From JBFJWU01 sp041623475 [NCBI: bacterium] (GTDB lineage Bacteria > J088), in contig JBFJWU010000185.1 of the NCBI GenBank assembly GCA_041623475.1, positions 1 through 6,956 of the forward strand: a stretch of DNA of 6,956 nt, in the 5' to 3' direction. Positions 1 to 5,271 of the stretch are shown one piece after another. Each line of letters opens with the position of its first letter. Position 1 is the stretch's first letter. Below the pieces are notes generated by a model that searched no databases, was not told the DNA's origin, and was given only the letters and a program-made list of their open reading frames with translations. The position numbers were made by a program, and so were the translations under genes.

Positions 1-441
1 CAGCCGTTCCAGGGTGGCATCGTTGTCCAGTCGCTCGCCGTCGACGATGCCGCAATGTCCGTGGTCGGTATATTCACAAAAACAGGCGTCGGCAACCAGG
101 GTCAGGCCGCAGCCTGCATCCTTGAGGGTCTTGAGCGCCCGCTGGATAATTCCATCCGGAGCATCGGCACCCGACCCGCGGGCATCTTTGGAAGCCGGAA
201 TTCCGAACAGGATCACGTGCCGGACACCCAGGTCCTCCAGTTCGCGCACGTGGTCCACCAGGTTGTCCAGGCTGCGCCGACGGATGCCGGGCATACTGGC
301 AATGTCCTGGTCAATGCCGGTTCCATCCACAACAAACAGTCCCTGAACCAGATGATCCAGGCCCAGGCTGGTTTCGTGAACCATGTCGCGAATGGCACGG
401 TTACCGCGCAGTCGTCGGGTTCGTCGGGGCAGGTCGGTCAT
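1..441 (-). CDS. hemB: Porphobilinogen synthase (delta-aminolevulinic acid dehydratase), N-terminal 147 residues; 3' end outside window
   Basis: HemB condenses two 5-aminolevulinate molecules to porphobilinogen, the first common step of tetrapyrrole (heme) synthesis, in the cytosol. The minus-strand frame starts at ATG 439-441 and stays open to base 1. Family signatures are clear: an Arg-rich N-terminal arm (residues 6-20), FVVDGTG (36-42), SMPGIRRRSLDNL (49-61), ILFGIP (77-82), DGIIQRA (96-102) and the active-site metal motif CFCEYTDHGHC. That motif places C120, C122 and C130 in the C-x-C-x7-C spacing of zinc-dependent HemB, rather than the Asp-rich magnesium form. The Schiff-base lysines and the C-terminal half lie beyond the left edge. 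A GGAGG ribosome-binding site (453-457) sits 11 bases before the ATG, slightly far. The gene is transcribed away from the SDR gene. The assignment is secure; only the full length is unknown. Confidence 0.96.
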   Translation of the reverse strand, partial: MTDLPRRTRRLRGNRAIRDMVHETSLGLDHLVQGLFVVDGTGIDQDIASMPGIRRRSLDNLVDHVRELEDLGVRHVILFGIPASKDARGSGADAPDGIIQRALKTLKDAGCGLTLVADACFCEYTDHGHCGIVDGERLDNDATLERL

Positions 442-572
442 GATTTGGGTTGCCTCCAAGCGGTTGCCCTGTCAGGGATTATTGTACATGCCGCGCCGGG
501 TCTGGATCGGGGCAGGGCGATTTGCGGGCGCAGTTGCCGGTCGCGGTAAGATGGTGCACTTGAACCTGACAG
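442..572. promoter_or_regulatory. Divergent intergenic region between hemB and the SDR gene
   Basis: This 131-base spacer must carry the promoters of both divergent genes. For hemB (minus strand) a TACAAT -10-like box lies at 481-486, which would give a leader of about 33 bases; no good -35 is seen at 16-18 bases. For the SDR gene (plus strand) the best -10-like hexamer is TAAGAT at 547-552, with only a weak TTGCGG (522-527) at a non-optimal 19-base spacing. The hemB ribosome-binding site is at 453-457. The spacer also holds one near-palindrome fully (467-477) and most of a second (564-574). The promoter calls are inference from hexamer similarity only. Confidence 0.35.
467..477. repeat. Palindrome CCCTG-T-CAGGG, candidate operator at the hemB transcription start
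   Basis: Two perfect 5-base arms (467-471 and 473-477) surround a single central base. If the TACAAT at 481-486 is the hemB -10 box, this palindrome falls across the expected transcription start, a classical position for repressor binding. Its core CCTGWCAGG recurs at 565-573. The symmetry is seen directly; protein binding is inference. Confidence 0.4.
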
Positions 573-574
573 GT
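564..574. repeat. Palindrome ACCTG-A-CAGGT, second copy of the CCTGWCAGG core, at the SDR start
   Basis: Two perfect 5-base arms (564-568 and 570-574) flank one central base. The core is the same as at 468-476, with centres 97 bases apart. This copy overlaps the GTG start codon at 573, or the Shine-Dalgarno-like AGGTGG if translation starts at the TTG at 582. A protein bound here could block expression of the SDR gene; that role is inferred from position only. Confidence 0.4.
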
Positions 575-1403
575 GGTCGATTTGATTCCAGGACAGGCGG
601 TTTGCGTGATTACCGGCGCGGCCCAGGGGTTGGGCCGCGCGCTGGCCATCGAGCTGGCCTGCAAATACCGGGCACGGATCCTGGTCGTTGATGTCGATGG
701 GGAAACGGCAGCGGCGACGGTGGAGGCGGTCGGCCGCGCGGGCGGAGCCGCACAGATACTGGTCGCAGACGTGTCGCAACCGGAGACCGCCAAGCTGGCA
801 CTGGCGACTGCCGTCGAGGCCTGGGGGCAGGTCGACCTGCTGATCAACAATGCTGGTGTCGGTGTGCTGGGGGCCGTCGGAGAGGTTCCGATCGAACAGT
901 GGCGGCGGGTGATCGATATCAACCTGTGGGGTGTGATTCACGGCTGCGACGTGTTCCTGCCATATTTTCGCGGGCGCGGTACCGGTCAGATCCTGAACAT
1001 TGCTTCGGCGGCGGCGTATTCGTCTTTTCCGGAAATGTCACCGTACAACGTGTCCAAAGCCGGAGTGGTGTCGCTCAGCAATACGCTGGCCGCGGAAACG
1101 GCGGGGACCGGAATCAGTATTTCTGTTGCCTGCCCGACATTTTTTAACAGCGCAATCTGGGACCGGAACTACTACAGTGCCCAATGGCAACGCCGTTTTG
1201 TCGAACGGCTGTTGTCCCTGACCGGTGCGGACCCCGGGAAGCTGGCTGCCGCCATTGTTCGCGGGGTTGACCGTCGGACATTTATGATTCATCCGCGACT
1301 TGACGGTCGACTGGTCTGGCACATCCAGCGTCTGCTGCCCGGGCTGTTCCGTCGGGCGATGGCAGCGCTCAGCCAAAGTGCAAAAAAAAGCCTTGCGGAC
1401 TGA
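573..1403 (+). CDS. Classical short-chain dehydrogenase/reductase, substrate unknown
   Basis: This is a 276-residue NAD(P)-dependent oxidoreductase of the classical SDR family, with a single Rossmann domain. Visible motifs are the cofactor loop TGAAQGLG (14-21), an acidic residue at the end of beta-2 (VVDVD, D40) that usually favours NAD(H), INNAG (91-95), the catalytic-tetrad Asn in DINLWGV (N117), catalytic S145 in NIASAAA, and Y158/K162 in YNVSK. The Ser-Tyr spacing of 13 is normal. The segment after CPTFF (187-191) is the variable substrate lid, and the C-terminus (about 247-272) is a basic, hydrophobic stretch. The substrate cannot be read from sequence. The start is uncertain: GTG 573 has no clear ribosome-binding site, while TTG 582 lies 5 bases after AGGTGG (571-576) and would remove three residues. 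The 3' end is shared with the terminator of the convergent purE transcript. Confidence 0.92.
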   Translation: MVDLIPGQAVCVITGAAQGLGRALAIELACKYRARILVVDVDGETAAATVEAVGRAGGAAQILVADVSQPETAKLALATAVEAWGQVDLLINNAGVGVLGAVGEVPIEQWRRVIDINLWGVIHGCDVFLPYFRGRGTGQILNIASAAAYSSFPEMSPYNVSKAGVVSLSNTLAAETAGTGISISVACPTFFNSAIWDRNYYSAQWQRRFVERLLSLTGADPGKLAAAIVRGVDRRTFMIHPRLDGRLVWHIQRLLPGLFRRAMAALSQSAKKSLAD

Positions 1404-1418
1404 TGTCCGCAAGGCTTT
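1382..1418 (-). terminator. Intrinsic terminator of the leftward MDR-purE transcript, overlapping the SDR stop codon
   Basis: A perfect 14-bp inverted repeat (arms 1387-1400 and 1405-1418) has the 4-base loop TGAT. Read on the minus strand, the GC-rich stem is followed by eight T residues (complement of A1382-1389), the classical Rho-independent layout. It starts 39 bases past the purE stop. On the plus strand the stem is followed by only three T residues and then GAAAATG, so it should stop the SDR transcript less well. The left arm and A-tract encode the last residues of the SDR protein (AKKSLAD), and its TGA stop is in the loop. Confidence 0.9.
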
Positions 1419-1457
1419 GAAAATGATGATGGCCGTTCGTCGTCGGTCCCTGAGTCC

Positions 1458-1940
1458 CTAGTCCAGTTCCTCGGCGAGGACCTTTTCAGCCTGATCTTTG
1501 CGGTAGTTGGCCAGTTTCTCGGCCAGGTCTGCGTCTTCCAGTGCCAGGATAGCGACGGCAAAGAGGGCGGCGTTGACTGCGCCGGTTCGACCGATGGCAA
1601 AGGTGGCGACCGGGATACCGCGTGGCATCTGGACCGTGGACAGCAGCGAATCCATGCCATCCAGTTTGCTGTCCATCGGCACGCCCAGGACCGGATAGGT
1701 TGTATGGGCGGCAACAACGCCAGCCAGATGAGCGGACATTCCGGCCGCGGCAATCCAGACACGGCAGCCGTTGGCTTCCATGTCCTTCATATGCGCAAAC
1801 AAGGCGGCCGGGGTCCGGTGGGCCGACAATACGCGGGATTTGCAGGGCACACCGAATTTTTCCAATGTGTCCTGGGCGTTTTTGACGGCCTCCCAGTCGG
1901 ACTTGCTGCCCATAACGATGCCAACTTTGACGTCACTCAT
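1458..1940 (-). CDS. purE: N5-carboxyaminoimidazole ribonucleotide mutase (PurE, class I type)
   Basis: PurE moves the carboxyl group of N5-CAIR to carbon 4 of the imidazole, giving CAIR in de novo purine synthesis. The 160-residue length is normal for the single-domain octameric enzyme. Motifs are GSKSDWE (11-17) for phosphate binding, SAHRTP (39-44) with active-site H41, the glycine-rich AGMSAHLAG (66-74) with H71, PVLGVP (83-88), and LLSTVQMPRGIPVATFAIG (99-117). The two histidines are 30 residues apart, as for H45 and H75 of E. coli PurE. The VQMP-G-PV block resembles class I (bacterial mutase) rather than class II AIR carboxylase. AAGGAG (1949-1954) sits 8 bases before the ATG, an excellent ribosome-binding site. 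The gene follows the MDR gene by 32 bases on the same strand and ends in a strong terminator. The usual partner purK does not follow it and is not in this window. Confidence 0.97.
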   Translation of the reverse strand: MSDVKVGIVMGSKSDWEAVKNAQDTLEKFGVPCKSRVLSAHRTPAALFAHMKDMEANGCRVWIAAAGMSAHLAGVVAAHTTYPVLGVPMDSKLDGMDSLLSTVQMPRGIPVATFAIGRTGAVNAALFAVAILALEDADLAEKLANYRKDQAEKVLAEELD

Positions 1941-1972
1941 TCTGCGGTCTCCTTCGTGTCCTGCTGTACGGT

Positions 1973-3130
1973 TCAGGGAATCAGGTGCTTGACGGATTCC
2001 GGCATATCGTCGGCGACGCGGATGATCGGAATACCCGTCTGGGTCGCGTCTTCCAGCTCGTCAAAGGCACGGGGCAGGTCGGCGAATGCGTAGATTTCCT
2101 CGTGGATCGTCGGCTTGTAGACCGAGCCGTACAGTTCGGTGCATTCGTTACAGCCTTCGATCGTGTCGTAGTGAGTGTGGTCGAGGGTCAATTGCTTGAC
2201 GCTGGCACCGGCGCTGTCATATGTCAGGACCTTGCTCAACTGCCAGCCGGCACTGACGTTGACGGACTGTCGTCCCATGGCTGCCAGGCCGGCCTCGAAG
2301 ACAGGGCCACGCAGCATGTCGCAGACGATATCCATCTTTTCACGGCCAGTCAGCTCGCCGACGTGCTTGCCGAATGCCTTGATGTCGTCGTTGGTTGCAA
2401 AGCGATTGAATGCCTTCTGGTCGATGCCCTGGATACCCAGTTCTTCCAGGTGCGCGCGACGGGCAGCGTTGCCGGAACAGAAATAGGCATTGTGGCCGGC
2501 GGCCTTGGCCTGCATCAGGAACAACTCGCTGACGCCGCCGCCGAATCCCAGGACATTGGCCTTGGGTTTCTGCGCCTCGGTGATCTTGACCCGCCAGATG
2601 CCGATGCCGCGCCGCCACAGGTGGTGTGCGGTTGGTGCCCGCAGGGGCAGGGCAGCGATTTCCCACAGGTTCAGGCCGCAGTCCAGCGGTGCCGGTACCA
2701 GCTGCCACTCGCCGACGACGGCTTCTTCGCCGTACCAGCCGATACTTTCCGGCTTGTCATACGCCCAGATGCGCTTGGGATAACCATACTGGTCAGGTTC
2801 GCCATTGCAATGGGTAATGACAATGTCACCCGGCTTGAAACGTGTGACCTGGTCACCAACGGCGACGACTTCGCCCAATGCGCTGTTGCCCGGGAAGATC
2901 TTGCCACCGCGCAGTTCGGCAATGTTGATTGTGTCAGCCAGGGCCGCGTGATTGATGTTGTGCTCGGCGCTGACCGCGAGGATCCGGAAATGGACGTCTT
3001 CGGGGCCCATTTCACGCAGCTCACGTTCGCTGAGCTCGACGATATTGGAAATCTTGTATTCGCCGCCGCTGGCGACGCGATCGGCTTCCTTCTTGATACC
3101 CTCGGACGTAATTGCGTATGCGCGAACCAT
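1973..3130 (-). CDS. MDR-superfamily oxidoreductase resembling crotonyl-CoA carboxylase/reductase
   Basis: This 385-residue protein has the two-domain medium-chain dehydrogenase layout: an N-terminal GroES-like catalytic domain (about 25-150, with ALGEVVAVGDQVTRFKPGD at 84-102) and a Rossmann nucleotide-binding domain (VLGFGGG at 193-199). The catalytic and structural zinc cysteines of alcohol dehydrogenases are absent, so it belongs with the zinc-free enoyl-reductase and quinone-reductase branches. The stretch THCNGEP...KRIWAYDKPE (106-128) and the later H320-Y321 pair resemble crotonyl-CoA carboxylase/reductase (Ccr), compared from memory. The exact substrate, and whether it carboxylates or only reduces, cannot be decided here. 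ATG 3130 is chosen because AAAGGAA (3137-3143) lies 6 bases upstream; an in-frame extension to 3268 is open but lacks family-like sequence and would cover the candidate promoter. It is the first gene of an apparent operon with purE. Confidence 0.85.
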   Translation of the reverse strand: MVRAYAITSEGIKKEADRVASGGEYKISNIVELSERELREMGPEDVHFRILAVSAEHNINHAALADTINIAELRGGKIFPGNSALGEVVAVGDQVTRFKPGDIVITHCNGEPDQYGYPKRIWAYDKPESIGWYGEEAVVGEWQLVPAPLDCGLNLWEIAALPLRAPTAHHLWRRGIGIWRVKITEAQKPKANVLGFGGGVSELFLMQAKAAGHNAYFCSGNAARRAHLEELGIQGIDQKAFNRFATNDDIKAFGKHVGELTGREKMDIVCDMLRGPVFEAGLAAMGRQSVNVSAGWQLSKVLTYDSAGASVKQLTLDHTHYDTIEGCNECTELYGSVYKPTIHEEIYAFADLPRAFDELEDATQTGIPIIRVADDMPESVKHLIP

Positions 3131-3232
3131 TCTAAATTCCTTTGCTGTTGATGGACCCGGCAAGGGCCCGAATTCTGCAAACTTTTTGGTTGTCAGGAAC
3201 ACCGATTCAGGTCGGAATCGACCAGACGGTTG
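3131..3232 (-). promoter_or_regulatory. 5' leader of the MDR-purE transcript with candidate hairpins
   Basis: If transcription starts near 3232 the leader is about 100 bases. It contains GGGCCC (3169-3164) and GGGTCC (3158-3153), which in minus-strand RNA form a 6-bp hairpin with one G-U pair and a 5-base loop, ending 9 bases before the ribosome-binding site at 3137-3143. Further upstream two overlapping inverted repeats compete for the same bases: CGATTC/GAATCG (3203-3208, 3215-3220) and GGTCG/CGACC (3210-3214, 3219-3223). No known riboswitch class is recognised, and no T-tract follows the hairpins. Confidence 0.3.
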
Positions 3233-3238
3233 GCTTGT

Positions 3239-3268
3239 ATTGTATCGAATCAAAAGATTGCCCGCCAA
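3239..3268 (-). promoter_or_regulatory. Candidate sigma-70-type promoter for the MDR-purE operon
   Basis: On the minus strand TTGGCG (3263-3268) is followed after 18 bases by TACAAT (3239-3244). The -10 matches the TATAAT consensus at five of six positions and the -35 matches TTGACA at four of six. This is the best pair seen in the 198-base gap between polX and the MDR gene, and no convincing terminator for polX is visible in that gap, so some readthrough from polX is possible. The call rests on hexamer similarity only. Confidence 0.4.
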
Positions 3269-3328
3269 GATATTGAATGGTCGCTCAGGGTGGGCGCAGC
3301 GGGCCTCTGCGGTCGCTGGCAGGTCTGC

Positions 3329-5065
3329 CTATTTCAGTCTGGTCGCCGCCAGCAGGTCCCTGAGCTCGCCGGTCGTTCGCGTGTTGATCACGTCGTTGGC
3401 GGTCAGTCCCGCCCGCCGGGCCTGGCTGACCCCGTAATCAATGTTTTCGAAGTCGTGAATGCTGTGGGCGTCGGTATTGATGGTGACCATGACACCCATA
3501 TCCGCCGCCTGGCGGCAGTACCGGTCATGCAGGTCCAGCCGGTGGGGACCGGCGTTCAATTCCAGGTAGCAGCCGCGTTGGGCGGCGTGGGCGAGGATGC
3601 GTTCCATATCCAGGTCCATTTCCGGGCGCTTGGGCATCCGGCGACCAGTGGGATGACCGACAAACGTTGTATAGGGGTTGTCCATGGCCCGAATGATCCG
3701 TTCGGTCTGTTTGTCGCGAGGCAGGCTGAATTTGCTATGTACCGACACCACGACCACATCCAGCAGGGCCAGCACGTCGTCGTCCAGGTCCAGGCTGCCG
3801 TCTTCAAGGATGTCCACTTCAATGCCCTTGAGGATCGTGATGCCGTCGATCTGGTCCTGCAGCCGATCAATTTCGTCGACCTGTCGGCGCAGGCGGTCCT
3901 CGTCCAGGCCATTGGCGACGGTCAGGCGCTTGCTGTGGTCGGTCACGGCCCAGAATTCGTAGCCGATGTCCCGGGCTGCCGTCGCAATCTCGGCGATCGG
4001 GTGTTTGCCGTCACTGGCATCGCTGTGGGCGTGCAGGTTGCCACGGATGTCGTCGCTGGTGATCAGCGTCGGCAATTGACCATCCAGCGCCTGCTGGATC
4101 TCGCCCCGGTCCTCGCGCAGTTCCGGCGGGATCCACGGCAGGTCCAGCGCGGCGTAGACGTCTTTTTCGGTGGCGCCGGCGATCGCAGTATCGTCCTGTT
4201 GGACCGAATATTCGTTGACCCGCAGGCCCATCGTTTTGGCGCGGGCGCGGATCGCAATGTTGTGTGCCTGGCTGCCCGTAAAGTACTGCAGGGCGGCACC
4301 CCAGCTGTCCGCAGGTACGACCCGCAGGTCCACCTGCAGGCCGTTGTCCAGGACTGCGCTGCCTTTTGTATTGCCCTGTCCGAGTACCGTCTTGAATTCG
4401 GCAAACTCGCAGAAGTGGGTGATCAGGGCCTCGGCTGTGCCGCTTGCGGTGACCGTTGCCAGGAAATCCAGGTCGCCAACGGTGTCACGGCCGCGACGCC
4501 AGCTGCCCGCCGGGGTCAGGCGGTTGAGGTGTGGGTATTCGTTGAGCCAGTCGGTAAGCGCGGTGATCCAGCGTGCTGCGGTCGACCGCAGGTAGCGGCG
4601 GTCGCTGCTCAGGTCCGCCTGGATCGCTTTGAGGATGTTTTCTTCGCTTTTGGCTCCCATGCCGTTGAGGGCGCGGATTTTCTGCTGTTCGGCGGCTTCC
4701 TTGAGGCCGGGGAGGTCAACGACATCCAGTTCCTGCCAGAATTTACGGACTTTTTTGGGTCCGATCCCAGGCAGGTCCAGCAAGTCGGGCAGGTTGGGCG
4801 GGATTTGCGCAAAGTACTCGTCGTACGCCGACAAGTCGCCGGTCTCGATCCACTCCAGCAGCAGGCCAGCCAGGTCCTTGCCGATTCCCGGCAGCGATTC
4901 CAGGCCGTCGCCAGCGGCGATCTCGGCAATGGGTTGCACCTGGTCGCCAATCACCCGACCGGCGTTGCGATAGGCGCGAACACGGAACCCGTTTTCGTCA
5001 AGGATCTCCATCAGGTCAGCGGTGCGGGCCAACAGGAATGCGATTTCGTCATTTGGTCCAGCCAT
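3329..5065 (-). CDS. polX: DNA polymerase/3'-5' exonuclease PolX (family X polymerase with PHP domain)
   Basis: Bacterial PolX fills short gaps during base-excision-type repair and trims 3' ends with a manganese-dependent PHP nuclease. The 578-residue length is typical. Domains in order: an 8-kDa-like region and helix-hairpin-helix DNA-binding motifs (LESLPGIG at 55-62, LDLPGIG at 96-102, a third near 132-142); the nucleotidyltransferase palm GSWRRGRDTVGDLD (187-200) with catalytic D198, D200 and D246; YFTGS (261-265), the family-X segment near the sugar of the incoming nucleotide; then the PHP domain (about 340-578). PHP metal ligands are all visible: H345, H347, D352, H377, E416, H443, H471, D532 and H534. 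Both activities are therefore predicted intact. ATG 5065 matches the usual family N-terminus (LMEILDENGFRVRAYRNAG), but no Shine-Dalgarno sequence precedes it. It is divergent from gspC, with no evident functional link. Confidence 0.97.
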   Translation of the reverse strand: MAGPNDEIAFLLARTADLMEILDENGFRVRAYRNAGRVIGDQVQPIAEIAAGDGLESLPGIGKDLAGLLLEWIETGDLSAYDEYFAQIPPNLPDLLDLPGIGPKKVRKFWQELDVVDLPGLKEAAEQQKIRALNGMGAKSEENILKAIQADLSSDRRYLRSTAARWITALTDWLNEYPHLNRLTPAGSWRRGRDTVGDLDFLATVTASGTAEALITHFCEFAEFKTVLGQGNTKGSAVLDNGLQVDLRVVPADSWGAALQYFTGSQAHNIAIRARAKTMGLRVNEYSVQQDDTAIAGATEKDVYAALDLPWIPPELREDRGEIQQALDGQLPTLITSDDIRGNLHAHSDASDGKHPIAEIATAARDIGYEFWAVTDHSKRLTVANGLDEDRLRRQVDEIDRLQDQIDGITILKGIEVDILEDGSLDLDDDVLALLDVVVVSVHSKFSLPRDKQTERIIRAMDNPYTTFVGHPTGRRMPKRPEMDLDMERILAHAAQRGCYLELNAGPHRLDLHDRYCRQAADMGVMVTINTDAHSIHDFENIDYGVSQARRAGLTANDVINTRTTGELRDLLAATRLK

Positions 5066-5271
5066 AGGTGATTCAGTCTACACCGATCCCCGATCGCGAC
5101 CGACCGTGACAGCCGCATTTGAGTCGTTCGGAAATGCGGGATCTGCCGCCAACGGATACCCTGAAATTGCGTTGATCAGGCTGTTGCCGCCAGGTGATTG
5201 CCTGCCGGACCTTCCGGTTGGAAATTTCATCTGGCCGGAACCAAAAAAAGTTCTTTGGGTCTAAGGATTTA
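5066..5271. promoter_or_regulatory. Divergent intergenic region between polX and gspC
   Basis: This 206-base spacer should hold promoters for polX (minus) and the type II secretion operon (plus). On the polX side a TAGACT -10-like box (5075-5080) lies only 9 bases from the ATG; no matching -35 was found. On the gspC side I found no convincing sigma-70 or sigma-54 pair. The gspC ribosome-binding site AAGGA is at 5263-5267. An A-rich run (5243-5249) and the 8-base palindrome GAAATTTC (5221-5228) lie just upstream. An 8-bp inverted repeat is at 5113-5139. The spacer appears non-coding. Confidence 0.35.
5113..5139. repeat. 8-bp inverted repeat CCGCATTT / AAATGCGG in the polX-gspC spacer
   Basis: Perfect arms at 5113-5120 and 5132-5139 flank an 11-base spacer. 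The arm centres are 19 bases apart, close to two helical turns, which suits a dimeric regulator. No T-tract follows on either strand, so a terminator is unlikely. A regulatory role is inference. Confidence 0.4.

Noticed and set aside
471-490. Possible LexA-type box near the hemB promoter
   Set aside because: CTGT is present but no ACAG follows at the required spacing; the CCTGWCAGG palindrome explains the symmetry better.
55-549. Plus-strand open frame of 164 codons across hemB
   Set aside because: The opposite strand encodes HemB with its zinc-binding cysteines; this frame is its shadow.
1446-1461. Short direct repeat GTCCCTGA / GTCCCTAG at the purE stop codon
   Set aside because: Only two copies with one short shared core (GTCCCT); too short to be meaningful.
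1985-3151. A 388-codon plus-strand open frame antisense to the MDR gene
   Set aside because: Same codon-bias effect; the sense protein has recognisable MDR domains, a good ribosome-binding site and operon context, while the antisense translation shows nothing recognisable.
3131-3268. In-frame N-terminal extension of the MDR protein by 46 residues
   Set aside because: The extension has no MDR-like sequence, covers the candidate promoter and leader hairpins, and ATG 3130 has a well-spaced AAAGGAA ribosome-binding site.
3230-5071. A 613-codon open frame on the plus strand spanning all of polX in antisense
   Set aside because: PolX on the minus strand has all its catalytic motifs. The antisense frame stays open because polX rarely uses the codons TTA, CTA and TCA, whose complements would be stops in that register. 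Its translation shows no family-like motif. A comparative codon-substitution test would be decisive.
5212-5240. TTCCGG / CCGGAA inverted repeat upstream of gspC
   Set aside because: Six-base arms with a 17-base spacer are expected by chance in GC-rich DNA and match no known site layout.
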